Shown one piece after another: positions 55,898 through 64,000 of a stretch of DNA of 64,000 nt (position 1 is the first letter of the stretch; the number at the start of each line of letters is the position of its first letter). This DNA is from JAKVBH01 sp049800955. Lineage in GTDB: Bacteria; Pseudomonadota; Alphaproteobacteria; Rhodobacterales; Rhodobacteraceae. The DNA is taken from assembly GCF_049800955.1 (NCBI RefSeq), contig NZ_JBNAGA010000001.1, positions 1,550,001-1,614,000 of the forward strand, given 5' to 3'. The translations under genes were made by a program, and so were the position numbers. Below the pieces are notes generated by a model. It was not told the origin of the DNA, searched no databases, and worked only from the letters and a program-made list of their open reading frames with translations.

Positions 55898-58683
55898 GTC
55901 TCACTCTTCGGTAGTGCCGCTGTGATGGCCGCTTCGGCACGCCCGCGCATATGGTCCAGCGACCCTATGAGGTCTTGCAGCGTCGTTTGACCCGTTTCGC
56001 GCAGAATGAAGGCCATGCTGCCGCCGGTCATGTCATCTTCCTGAAGTGGTTTGTCAGAGAGCAGGCGCGCAGACATGTTGAGCTGTGCCTGCAGATCATA
56101 AGCGGCGCGCAGCGGCGCGGCGTCAGGAACAAGCCCCACGGCTGCGCAGGCTTGCAAGCCCGCCGAGGTTGTCACCGCGGTTTCACCCGCAAGCAGCGAG
56201 CCCGCCTGTGCAAGAAGTTCGATATCCTGCATGCGACCTGGTCCGATCTTGGCATCAAGCACCCCCTGCGGGGCCTTGGCCGCCGCGATCCGTGCACGCA
56301 TCTGGGCCACTTCCGAGAGGACGTCCTCACGCGGCCGCTTGCCCAAGAGATCTGTGCGCAGGTCTTCGATGTCAGCCGCAAGGCTCTCTGACCCAGCCAT
56401 CGCGCGCGCGCGGGTCAGCGCCAGATGTTCCCAGACCCACGCTTCCTCGCGTTGGTAGGTGTTAAAGCTGGCCCAGGAGGTGGCGACGGGCCCTTGGGTC
56501 CCTGACGGGCGCAGGCGCATATCGACCTCGTAGAGCCGGCCCTGCGCCATGGGCGCGCTCAGGGCTGTGACCAGAGCCTGCGTGAGCCGCGCGTAATAGG
56601 GCCGGGCTTGCAGCGGTCTCGGTCCGGTTGAGGCGTCTTGCTCCAACGGGTCATAGATCACGATAAGATCAAGGTCTGATTGCGAGGTCAGCCGCCCGGC
56701 GCCCAGTGATCCCATGCCAAGGATCACAGCCCCGCGCCCTGGAGGTGCTCCATGTTTGCTCTCAAACTGCGCCACGACGACAGGCCAGAGCCCGCGCAGG
56801 ACAGCTTGCGCCAGCTCCGCGTAATGGTGGCCCGCGCGTTCGGCATCAATCAAACCACGCAGGTGATGCACGCCTATGCGGAAATGCACCTCCTTGCACC
56901 AGATCCGGGCCGCGTCGAGCTTGGCCTCGTAATCCTCTTCGCCTGCCAGCCGCGCAGACAGCTCCCCCACCAGCGCCTCGAGCCCCGGCCAGGGCGACCA
57001 GAAATCGCCGCCAATCACGGCATCAAAGACGCCGGCATTGCGCGACAGATGCAGCGCCAGCGCAGGCGATGTCCCGGCGATATCCACGATGAGATCAATC
57101 AGCTGAGGGTTGGCCTGAAAGAGCGAAAACACCTGCACCCCGGCGGGCAGGCCCGACAGAAAGCCGTCAAACGCCATGAGCGCTTCCTTGGGATGGCTGG
57201 TCTGCGACAGACGGCGCAGAATATCGGGCTCGATCCGGGCAAAGATCTCAGCCCCACGGGCCGAGCGCAGCGCGGGATAGGTGGGCCAGCGCGCAGTGAT
57301 CTCCGAGCTGATCTCCGGCGGGACCTCATCGATTGCCGCCTCTGAGCGCTCGTGTTTCTCCGGCGCAAAGAAGGCTTCAATCGCGCCGTGCACCGCGCCC
57401 AAACGCTCCAGGAGCTCAGCGTTGAGATCCGCCACGTCGCGGTCCATCATGGCCGCCAGCCGCGCAAACCCCTCGTCATTGACGGGCAAGGTGTGGGTCT
57501 GGGCATCGTTGACCATCTGCAAGCGATGCTCGACGGTCCGGTGAAACCGGTAATGGTCGACAAGCTCTTCGGCCAAGGCCTCCGGGATGCGCCCGCGCGC
57601 CGCCAACTGGCGCAACCCCTCGACGGTGCCGCGCAGGCGCAGGCTTTCGTCGCGCCCGCCCATGATCAGCTGCTGCGTTTGGGTAAAGAATTCGATTTCG
57701 CGAATACCCCCGCGGCCCAGCTTCATGTGATGGCCGGGCAAGGTGATCGGCCCGCCCGTGCCTTTATGCTCGCGGATGGCCAGACGCATGGCATGGGCGT
57801 CCTCGATTGCCGCAAAATCCAGATGCCTGCGCCAGACAAAGGGGCGCAATGTCTTGAGGAACCGCGCGCCCGCCGCCACGTCACCCGCGCAGGCCCGCGC
57901 CTTGATGAAGGCCGCGCGCTCCCAGGTGCGCCCGAGGCTCTCGTAGTAGCGCTCCGCCGCTTCCATCGCCATGACCACCGGCGTGACCGCCGGATCGGGC
58001 CGCAGGCGCAGATCGGTGCGAAAGACATAGCCGTCGCCGGTATTGTCAGACAGGGTTGCACACATGGCGCGCGTGGCCTTGACCAGCGTGGCGCGCGCGT
58101 CGTGAAATTCATCGGGGTCAAACTGGGTCTCGTCAAAGAGGCAAATAAGGTCGATATCAGAGGAATAATTCAACTCCCCCGCCCCCATCTTGCCCATGGC
58201 CAGCGCCACCATGCCCGCGCCGCGCTCGGCATCGGCCTCCGTTTTGCCCGGCAGCTTGCCGCGTGTGATGAGCGGCTGGAGCGCGCAGCGCAGCGCGGCA
58301 TCGGTTGCGGCATCGGCAAAATCACTGAGCGCGCCGGTGACCTCTTCGAGCGACCAGATCCCCGCCAGATCCATCAGCGCCGTGAGCAACGCGACCTGCC
58401 GCTTGGCTTGTCGCAGCGCAGGCTTGATGCCCTCAGGCCCCATGGCGCGCACCTCGGCCAATACCGCGCCAAGCGCCTCGGAGGGCGCGGCAAGGGCAGA
58501 GGGCAGCCAGGCCGCCTCCTTGTCGATCAGCCCCTTGAGATAGGGCGAACACCCGCCCGTGCCGCGCAGCAGGGCGGCGGCGGTCTCATCCAGCCCGGGG
58601 ACGGCCTGCACGGCCTCCTCCCCGCGCTCGGCGTTGAAAGGACGGGGCATGCGGGTGGGGCTCAGGCCTGTCAGTGTGTTCAT
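55894..58683 (-). CDS. glnE: bifunctional glutamine synthetase adenylyltransferase/adenylyl-removing enzyme
   Basis: A 929-aa nucleotidyltransferase pair. The N-terminal deadenylylase centre is GKMGAGELNYSSDIDLICLFD and the C-terminal adenylylase centre GMGSLGAGRLTSQSDLDLIVIYD; both keep the G-S/G-x-x-x-D-x-D core. It adds or removes AMP on GlnA in response to PII. Length agrees with GlnE (about 945). Start at 58683; the plus-strand gene after it is divergent. Confidence 0.93.
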   Translation of the reverse strand: MNTLTGLSPTRMPRPFNAERGEEAVQAVPGLDETAAALLRGTGGCSPYLKGLIDKEAAWLPSALAAPSEALGAVLAEVRAMGPEGIKPALRQAKRQVALLTALMDLAGIWSLEEVTGALSDFADAATDAALRCALQPLITRGKLPGKTEADAERGAGMVALAMGKMGAGELNYSSDIDLICLFDETQFDPDEFHDARATLVKATRAMCATLSDNTGDGYVFRTDLRLRPDPAVTPVVMAMEAAERYYESLGRTWERAAFIKARACAGDVAAGARFLKTLRPFVWRRHLDFAAIEDAHAMRLAIREHKGTGGPITLPGHHMKLGRGGIREIEFFTQTQQLIMGGRDESLRLRGTVEGLRQLAARGRIPEALAEELVDHYRFHRTVEHRLQMVNDAQTHTLPVNDEGFARLAAMMDRDVADLNAELLERLGAVHGAIEAFFAPEKHERSEAAIDEVPPEISSEITARWPTYPALRSARGAEIFARIEPDILRRLSQTSHPKEALMAFDGFLSGLPAGVQVFSLFQANPQLIDLIVDIAGTSPALALHLSRNAGVFDAVIGGDFWSPWPGLEALVGELSARLAGEEDYEAKLDAARIWCKEVHFRIGVHHLRGLIDAERAGHHYAELAQAVLRGLWPVVVAQFESKHGAPPGRGAVILGMGSLGAGRLTSQSDLDLIVIYDPLEQDASTGPRPLQARPYYARLTQALVTALSAPMAQGRLYEVDMRLRPSGTQGPVATSWASFNTYQREEAWVWEHLALTRARAMAGSESLAADIEDLRTDLLGKRPREDVLSEVAQMRARIAAAKAPQGVLDAKIGPGRMQDIELLAQAGSLLAGETAVTTSAGLQACAAVGLVPDAAPLRAAYDLQAQLNMSARLLSDKPLQEDDMTGGSMAFILRETGQTTLQDLIGSLDHMRGRAEAAITAALPKSET

Positions 58684-58811
58684 GGGCGCAGATGGCCACG
58701 GGGGCGGATCAAGGTCAAGCGGGAGACGCTCTTGTCTTTTCGGCCCTCCGGGGGGAGTTTTCCCGGCAAGATGAAGCGACGCGACGGGACGAGCCGTGCG
58801 AAGGAGACAAG

Positions 58812-59399
58812 ATGCAGATCATCGTGGTGCAGGCCCATCCTCTTGGCACATCGCTCTGTGCGTCTTTGGCACAGCGTTGCGTGACGCGGCTGCGCGCGGC
58901 GGGTCATGACGTGTATCTGCGCGATCTCTACGGCGAAGGGTTCGACCCGGTGCTCAGTGCTCAGGAGCGTGCGGGCTATTACACGCGAGATTTTGAAGAC
59001 CGCGCGGGGCTCCGGGAGGCCGAGGCGTTGATCCTCGTCTTTCCCACATGGTGGTTTGGCCTGCCCGCGATCCTGAAGGGCTGGATCGATCGGAGCTTTC
59101 TGCCCGGCGTGGCCTATGACCATGCCGACGATCTGAGCGCCCTGCGGCCCCGGCTGGACCGGTTGCGCCATGTGATCTGCATCACGACGCTTGGGTCTCC
59201 GGCCTGGATCGACTGGCTGGTGCTGCGCCGCCCGGTGGCGCGGGCGCTGAAATGGGGGCTGGTGAAGGCCTGCGCGCCAGGGGCACGCTATGCCCATCTC
59301 TCGCTCTACCGCGCGGAGCGGGTCGCACCGGACCGGTTGACGCGGTTTGAAGCGCGGATCGACAAAATACTGACAACGCACCTTGGAGACAAATCATGA
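58812..59399 (+). CDS. flavodoxin-fold NAD(P)H oxidoreductase
   Basis: A 195-aa FMN/FAD-binding protein of the NQO1/MdaB family: IIVVQAHPLGTSLCASL (H-P-x-x-x-S), DLYGEGFDPVL and LIFVFPTWWFGLPAILKGWIDR with the P-x-W-W-F-x-x-P loop. It probably reduces quinones with NAD(P)H. ATG at 58812 follows AAGGAGACAAG; a longer frame to 58674 runs into the repeat copy and is unlikely. It overlaps the YbaK gene by 4 bases. Confidence 0.85.
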   Translation: MQIIVVQAHPLGTSLCASLAQRCVTRLRAAGHDVYLRDLYGEGFDPVLSAQERAGYYTRDFEDRAGLREAEALILVFPTWWFGLPAILKGWIDRSFLPGVAYDHADDLSALRPRLDRLRHVICITTLGSPAWIDWLVLRRPVARALKWGLVKACAPGARYAHLSLYRAERVAPDRLTRFEARIDKILTTHLGDKS

Positions 59400-59863
59400 G
59401 CAAATCCCTCAAACGCGTGCGCGCCGCGCTGGAGGCGGCCGGTGTGACGCCCGACATCCGCGAGGTTGGACAGGCGCGCACTGCCGCCGAGGCCGCAGAT
59501 GCCGTGGGCTGTCATCTCGATCAGATCGCCAAGTCGATCATCTTTCGCGGCGCGCGCAGTGGCGAGGCCGTCTTGTTCCTGACCGCAGGCGGCAATCAGG
59601 TGGACCCCGTGCGCGCATCCGAATTGGCAGGAGAGGCGCTGGGCAAGGCGGACGCCGCCCTCATCCGCGCGCAAACGGGCTTTGCCATTGGCGGCGTGGC
59701 CCCCATCGGCCATCTCTCTCCCATCCGCGCCTGGCTCGACCCCAGATTGCTGGAATTTACCGAAATCTGGGCTGCTGCAGGCACACCACGGCATGTTTTC
59801 CCACTAAACTCCGCTCTGCTTGAGAAAATCACAGGTGCGCAAGCATCTGATTTTACTTGCTAA
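59396..59863 (+). CDS. YbaK/EbsC-type aminoacyl-tRNA deacylase
   Basis: A 155-aa protein of the YbaK/ProX fold that clears mischarged tRNAs such as Cys-tRNA(Pro). The catalytic lysine region is CHLDQIAKSIIFRG and a later GFAIGGVAPIGH is typical. It is cotranslated with the preceding oxidoreductase by an ATGA overlap. Confidence 0.88.
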   Translation: MSKSLKRVRAALEAAGVTPDIREVGQARTAAEAADAVGCHLDQIAKSIIFRGARSGEAVLFLTAGGNQVDPVRASELAGEALGKADAALIRAQTGFAIGGVAPIGHLSPIRAWLDPRLLEFTEIWAAAGTPRHVFPLNSALLEKITGAQASDFTC

Positions 59864-59881
59864 ATAAAATAAATGTAATAA

Positions 59882-59949
59882 ACATTCACATTGACCCTTG
59901 CACAGATCACGCCACACTCCCATCTTGGTGATGTGAAAGACATTCACAT
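59882..59949 (+). promoter_or_regulatory. promoter and inverted repeat upstream of the DUF2852 genes
   Basis: ACATTCACAT occurs at 59882 and 59940, and ATGTGAA-AGACA-TTCACAT forms a 7-bp-arm inverted repeat at 59931-59949. Between them CTTGCAC (59897), 13 bases, CTCCCATCT (59917) resembles an RpoH-type promoter (CTTGAAA / CCCCATNT); TTGACC at 59891 gives an alternative -35. Confidence 0.55.
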
Positions 59950-59979
59950 AACCGACGCAAACAAGATGGAGCCAAGACA

Positions 59980-60423
59980 ATGACAACCCTCGCCACCAAC
60001 CCAACCGCCCCCGCCGCGACCCGCCCCGGCTGGTTCGCCCGCGCCGAGATGTGGCTGGATGCGCGCGGTAAAGGCGCGTGGATTGCCGCCATGGTCCTTG
60101 GGTTCATCTTCTTCTGGCCCGTTGGCCTCGCCCTTCTGGCCTACATGATCTGGAGCAAACGTATGTTTTCTGGAAGCTGCCGCAGCGCACGCCGCCATAG
60201 CCACCATGCCGCATGGGGTGCTATGAAACCCTCAGGCAACAGCGCCTTTGACGCCTACAAGAGCGAAACCCTGCGCCGTCTGCAGGAGGAACAGGACAAT
60301 TTCGAATCCTTCCTCGAGCGTCTGCGCGAAGCCAAGGACAAGGCCGAGTTTGACCAGTTCATGGACGAACGCGCCGAGGCCGCCCAGAAACAAGCGGCTC
60401 AAAAAGAAGACGAAAACGCCTGA
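59980..60423 (+). CDS. DUF2852 family membrane protein
   Basis: A 147-aa protein with one transmembrane helix near residues 32-55 (GAWIAAMVLGFIFFWPVGLALLAYMIW split by F-F-W) and a long charged coiled-coil-like tail (AFDAYKSETLRRLQEEQDNF, then FLERLREAKDKAEFDQFMDERA). The N-terminal W-F-A-R-A-E-M-W-L-D stretch is amphipathic. It is DUF2852 by this architecture. The same tail recurs in the next gene. Confidence 0.85.
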   Translation: MTTLATNPTAPAATRPGWFARAEMWLDARGKGAWIAAMVLGFIFFWPVGLALLAYMIWSKRMFSGSCRSARRHSHHAAWGAMKPSGNSAFDAYKSETLRRLQEEQDNFESFLERLREAKDKAEFDQFMDERAEAAQKQAAQKEDENA

Positions 60424-60552
60424 TATCGGCACCTGCCCTGCGCTTTTTGCGCAGGGCGCACGCCCCAGGGGCTCTTGGATTGGAGAGCCCGCCCGACGAC
60501 CAAGGCGCGCCCGACTGGCGCCATGAGACAAGAGCCAAGAGGATTTACAGAT

Positions 60553-61053
60553 ATGTCCACGTCGCATTCATCCCGCAGGACTTCCGCACATTCCCGTCCG
60601 CCGCGTGGCGTTTCGGGCTTTGTTCTGGTGGTCATCATGGTGCTCTACACCGGCTTTGCGATCCCCGTCTCGGTTGTGGCCATGGGCAATTCCTTCTTCT
60701 TCGGTCTCGCGCTGGCGGCGTTTCTGGCCTACCAATGGACCCGCCTGCCCGCGATCCTGACGGGCATGGCGCCAGAGAGCGCTTCTGTGGAAGACGTTGC
60801 GCCGCAAATGCCCGAAACCACGACCACCGCCTCCTCAGGCAATGCCAGCTTTGATGCCTATCGCAGCGATGTGCTGGGCCGACTGGAGCGGGAACAGGAG
60901 AAATTCGAAGGCTTCGTGACCCGCCTGCGGGCCGCCAAGGACGCCACCGAATTCGACGCGTTCATGGAAGCGCGCGCCAACGATGCCCAGACCCGGCGCA
61001 TTTCGGCCACGGACCTCGACACACCCACCGAGCTTGCGCCTGAGCGCGCGTGA
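60553..61053 (+). CDS. paralogous DUF2852-like membrane protein
   Basis: A 166-aa protein with two hydrophobic helices (GFVLVVIMVLYTGFAIPVSVVA and FFFGLALAAFLAYQW) and a tail SFDAYRSDVLGRLEREQEKF / FVTRLRAAKDATEFDAFMEARA nearly matching the previous gene. It looks like a tandem duplicate with a different membrane part. Start chosen at 60553; the frame runs back to 60475. Confidence 0.8.
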   Translation: MSTSHSSRRTSAHSRPPRGVSGFVLVVIMVLYTGFAIPVSVVAMGNSFFFGLALAAFLAYQWTRLPAILTGMAPESASVEDVAPQMPETTTTASSGNASFDAYRSDVLGRLEREQEKFEGFVTRLRAAKDATEFDAFMEARANDAQTRRISATDLDTPTELAPERA

Positions 61054-61134
61054 CCCGACACTGACGACCGGGGCCCGACCCTCCCACGCGCCGGGCCTCT
61101 CCGCAAACCAACACCAGCAAGACCAGAGCCTCCC

Positions 61135-61572
61135 ATGCACACCGCCGCCCTGCCCGATCCCAGCTATCAGCCTGAATTCTACGCCTCCGTGACGCCCAAG
61201 CGCGGGATTGCCTGGATCATCGACACGATCTTCATTCTGGCGCTCTGCGTTGTGATCCTGCCCTTCACGGCCTTCACCGCTCTGTTTTTCTTTCCCTTCT
61301 TCTACCTCGTCATCGGCTTTGCCTATCGCACCGTGACCATCGCCAATGGATCGGCGACACTGGGCATGCGCATGATGTCCATTGAGCTGCGCGATGCGAT
61401 GGGCCACAAGCTGACGCTGGGCGGCGCGTTCCTGCATACACTGGGCTATACGATCTCGATTGGCATATTTCTTGTTCAGGTTGCATCCATCGTTCTGATG
61501 ATGGCCTCAGATCGCGGCCAAAGCCTCACAGACATGGCGCTGGGAACTGTGATGCTCAACCGCCGCGTGTAG
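61135..61572 (+). CDS. RDD family membrane protein
   Basis: A 145-aa protein with the RDD hallmark near residue 20 (KRGIAWIIDTIFILALCVVI, reading R-G-I-A-W-I-I-D) and about three hydrophobic helices. RDD proteins are small membrane proteins, some acting in cation transport. It follows the DUF2852 pair on the same strand. Confidence 0.85.
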   Translation: MHTAALPDPSYQPEFYASVTPKRGIAWIIDTIFILALCVVILPFTAFTALFFFPFFYLVIGFAYRTVTIANGSATLGMRMMSIELRDAMGHKLTLGGAFLHTLGYTISIGIFLVQVASIVLMMASDRGQSLTDMALGTVMLNRRV

Positions 61573-61689
61573 CGCAAAATCGCACTGGCATCACCCACCC
61601 GACCAAAGCACAGAGATACAAAGGGTTGGCACCGCCACCTCGATTGGCTAGTCTTACATCACTGATGCTTCTGTGAATACGGTCTTGTA

Positions 61690-62505
61690 ATGCGCCATAC
61701 ACTTCCTCTCGCGCCGCAGTTCTATGTGACTGCGCCGCAGCCCTGCCCGTACATTGAGGGCCGGATGGAGCGTAAGCTGTTTACCGCGCTGCAGGGCGAC
61801 AACGCGACCGTGCTCAATGACAGTCTGTCCAAACAAGGCTTCCGCCGCTCGCAGAATGTGCTCTACAGGCCATCCTGCTCAGAATGCTCGGCCTGCCTCT
61901 CCGCCCGGATCGACGTGTCCCGCTTTGAGGTCACGCGCAGCCAACGCAAGACGCTCAAGCGCAATCAGGACCTGACCCGCAAGGCAACCTCGCCCTGGGC
62001 TACCGAAGAACAATACGAGCTCTTCCGCCGCTACCTCGACAGCCGTCACGCCGATGGCGGAATGGCCGATATGGATGTGTTCGAATTTGCTGCCATGGTC
62101 GAGGAGACGCCAATCCGCTCCCGCCTCGTGGAATATACCGACGCCGAGGGCGCGCTCACGGCCGTGAGCCTGACCGACGTGCTCGATGACGGGCTCTCCA
62201 TGGTCTACAGCTTTTACACGCCCGACGCGCCCCGCCGCTCGCTGGGCACACATATGATCCTTGATCATATTGAAATCGCGCGAAAATCCGGTCTGCCTTA
62301 TGTCTATCTGGGCTATTGGGTCCCCGGCTCCCCCAAGATGGGCTACAAGGCCAAATTCTCCGGGCTCGAAGTGTTTCTGGGCGGCGAATGGCAGCGCATG
62401 GCCGATCCCGAGAGCTACTCGGTCGATGATCACCCGCTGGCGACAGATCCGATCGCCGAGCAAGTGGCCAATATCTCCCTGCCCGACCTGCGCAACAATT
62501 ACTGA
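61690..62505 (+). CDS. bpt: aspartate/glutamate leucyltransferase
   Basis: A 271-aa bacterial leucyl/arginyl-tRNA-protein transferase (Bpt/ATE family) adding leucine to N-terminal Asp/Glu for N-degron proteolysis by ClpAPS. N-terminal TAPQPCPYIEGRMERKLFT and CSECSACLSARI are diagnostic; the C-terminal acyltransferase fold has YVYLGYWVPGSPKMGYKAKF. Length is normal (about 240-275). Confidence 0.9.
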   Translation: MRHTLPLAPQFYVTAPQPCPYIEGRMERKLFTALQGDNATVLNDSLSKQGFRRSQNVLYRPSCSECSACLSARIDVSRFEVTRSQRKTLKRNQDLTRKATSPWATEEQYELFRRYLDSRHADGGMADMDVFEFAAMVEETPIRSRLVEYTDAEGALTAVSLTDVLDDGLSMVYSFYTPDAPRRSLGTHMILDHIEIARKSGLPYVYLGYWVPGSPKMGYKAKFSGLEVFLGGEWQRMADPESYSVDDHPLATDPIAEQVANISLPDLRNNY

Positions 62506-62580
62506 GCGCGTCCAAAGCGCCGCGCGTTCCATCAAACCCCGCCGATTTGATCTTCTGCGCAAGCGCGGTAATGTGGAGCC

Positions 62581-63681
62581 ATGTCTGAACCGGATTTCAC
62601 AATTGGCATAGAGGAGGAATACCTCCTCGTGGATCGCACAAGCCTCGCGCTGGCCAAGGTCCCGCAAGAGATGATGGCCGCCTGCGAGGCGCGCCTCAAC
62701 GGCAAGGTCAGCCCGGAATACCTCGAGTGTCAGATCGAGATCGGCACCGGCGTCTGCCGCAATGCGGCCGAGGCCCGCGCCGATCTGCGCCACCTGCGCA
62801 GCACCATCGCCACCGAGGCCGCCCGCCATGGGCTGGCCCCCATTGCCGCCTCCTGTCATCCCTTCGCCGATTGGAAAGATCAGCACCACACCGACAAGCC
62901 GCGCTACAACCAGCTGCGCAGCGATCTGGGCGGCGTTGTCCAGCGTATGCTGATCTGCGGCATGCATGTGCATGTGGGCCTCGCCAATGACGCGCTGCGC
63001 GCTGATCTGATGGGCCAGCTGAGCTACTTCCTGCCCCATCTTCTGGCGCTCTCGACCTCCTCGCCCTTCTGGCAGGGCAAGGACACCGGGCTCGCGAGCT
63101 ACCGCCTGACCGTCTTTGACAACCTGCCCCGCACCGGCCTGCCGCCACAGCTGAATTCCTGGGATGAGTACCAGCGCTCCGTCGGGGTGCTGACCGATCT
63201 GGGCGTGATCGAGGACAGCACGAAGATCTGGTGGGATCTGCGCCCCTCGCACAAATTCCCGACGCTGGAGACGCGCATCATGGATGTGCAGCCGCGCATG
63301 GAAGACGCGCTCTCGCTGGCCGCGCTGATCCAGTGCCTCTCGCGCATGCTCTGGCGGCTGCGCCGCAACAACCAGCGCTGGCGGCTTTATGACCGATTCC
63401 TCATCGAGGAAAACCGCTGGCGCGCGCAGCGCTACGGCGCAACCGAGGGGCTGATCGATTTCGGCGCGGGCCAGATCGTGCCCATGGCCGATCTCGTGGG
63501 CGAATTGATCGCGCTGGTCTCGGAGGATGCCGAGCATCTGGGCTGCACGGATGAGCTCACGCGCCTGCGCACCATCGTCGAGGATGGCACCTCAGCCGAG
63601 CGCCAGCGCCGTGTCGCCGCCGATGGCGGGCCAGAGGCCGTCGTGCGTCACCTCATGGCGGAGTTCGAACAGGACCTGTGA
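62581..63681 (+). CDS. carboxylate-amine ligase (YbdK type, GCS2 family)
   Basis: A 366-aa ligase of the glutamate-cysteine ligase 2 family with FTIGIEEEYLLVD at the start, VSPEYLECQIEIGTGVC, CGMHVHVGL and STKIWWDLRPS. YbdK shows weak gamma-glutamylcysteine ligase activity; the physiological substrate is unclear. Its TGA overlaps the GTG start of the next gene. Confidence 0.9.
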   Translation: MSEPDFTIGIEEEYLLVDRTSLALAKVPQEMMAACEARLNGKVSPEYLECQIEIGTGVCRNAAEARADLRHLRSTIATEAARHGLAPIAASCHPFADWKDQHHTDKPRYNQLRSDLGGVVQRMLICGMHVHVGLANDALRADLMGQLSYFLPHLLALSTSSPFWQGKDTGLASYRLTVFDNLPRTGLPPQLNSWDEYQRSVGVLTDLGVIEDSTKIWWDLRPSHKFPTLETRIMDVQPRMEDALSLAALIQCLSRMLWRLRRNNQRWRLYDRFLIEENRWRAQRYGATEGLIDFGAGQIVPMADLVGELIALVSEDAEHLGCTDELTRLRTIVEDGTSAERQRRVAADGGPEAVVRHLMAEFEQDL

Positions 63682-64000
63682 AAGAAACCCAGCTTTACGG
63701 CCCCGTGAAGGCCCTGTTGGAAGCGCAGGGCTATGACGTCAAAGGTGAGATTGGCGCGGCGGATGTCGTGGCTGTTCGCGGCGCGGAAGATCCCGTGATC
63801 GTGGAGCTCAAGACCTCCTTCGCGCTGGCGCTCTTTCATCAGGCCATCGCCCGGCAAGCGATCACCGACGCCGTCTATGTGGCCGTCCCCCACAATCCCG
63901 GCAAACGCTTCCTGAAGTCGCTCAAAGACAACACGGCGCTCTGCCGCCGTCTGGGGCTTGGGCTGATCACAGTGCGCCTCAAGGATGGGCACACCCAGAT
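63678..64000 (+). CDS. DUF2161 / PD-(D/E)XK-like protein (partial)
   Basis: The N-terminal 107 residues of a gene cut by the window end, starting with a GTG that overlaps the previous stop. It reads KALLEAQGYDVKGEIGAADVVAVRG then PVIVELKTSFA, a D-x(n)-E-x-K active-site pattern of the PD-(D/E)XK nuclease fold, as in DUF2161. Whether it is an active nuclease is unknown. Confidence 0.82.
   Translation, partial: MKETQLYGPVKALLEAQGYDVKGEIGAADVVAVRGAEDPVIVELKTSFALALFHQAIARQAITDAVYVAVPHNPGKRFLKSLKDNTALCRRLGLGLITVRLKDGHTQ

Overview
The window looks like chromosomal DNA of an alphaproteobacterium of the family Rhodobacteraceae (Roseobacter/Rhodobacter relatives). The signs are high GC, codon use rich in GC-ending codons, many ATGA/GTGA/TAATG stop-start overlaps, a DksA with a degenerate zinc finger, and small DUF families (DUF6494, DUF6505, DUF6778, DUF2852, DUF3305/3306) typical of that group. 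No phage, transposase, tRNA, rRNA or CRISPR array was seen. Nearly every gene is intact; only the first and last genes are cut by the window ends.

Layout. 0-9 kb: the end of a monooxygenase-like gene, a PLP trans-sulfuration enzyme, then a complete phosphate regulon (phoR, pstS, pstC, pstA, pstB, phoU, phoB) with a clear Pho box before pstS. 9-13 kb: glutaryl-CoA dehydrogenase, then kdsD-kdsB-kdsA for KDO (lipopolysaccharide) synthesis. 13-17.4 kb: an amine-type cluster made of a glutamine-synthetase-like ligase, a cytochrome P450, a class I glutamine amidotransferase and a GntR regulator, with a tandem-repeat operator in the divergent promoter. 17.4-39 kb: a large respiratory formate dehydrogenase (FDH) locus. 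Its minus-strand operon runs DUF3305, DUF3306, TorD chaperone, a 62-aa Tat peptide, FDH alpha, beta and gamma, a WD40-cytochrome c, a 42-aa membrane peptide not previously listed, and an NtrC-type response regulator lacking GAFTGA; its probable kinase converges on it. A plus-strand arm carries a poly-ferredoxin, DUF6494, Mrp/ApbC, a biotin/lipoate-ligase-like protein and DUF6505, with a minus-strand cytochrome c carrying a relic solute-binding domain. After rpmE, rplS and a LacI regulator comes a tungstate ABC transporter (tupBCA), fitting a tungsten- or molybdenum-dependent FDH.

39-53 kb: tsaC, an acyl-CoA dehydrogenase coupled to an MBL hydrolase, aroQ coupled to a LuxR-type solo regulator, a probable structured small RNA with a strong terminator, rpsB-tsf, an FAD monooxygenase, dksA, a MoxR ATPase, a 420-bp imperfect inverted repeat, a PIN-domain protein coupled to an rRNA methyltransferase, and a lipoprotein. 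53-64 kb: Entner-Doudoroff genes edd-eda behind a LacI-type palindrome, glnE with a small upstream gene, a flavodoxin-fold oxidoreductase with a YbaK deacylase, tandem DUF2852 proteins and an RDD protein, bpt, a YbdK-like carboxylate-amine ligase and the start of a DUF2161 gene.

The FDH locus is the most interesting part. It joins enzyme, maturation, metal uptake, two unusual cytochromes, a tiny membrane peptide and a probably sigma54-independent regulator. Identifications rest on reading motifs, without database searches.
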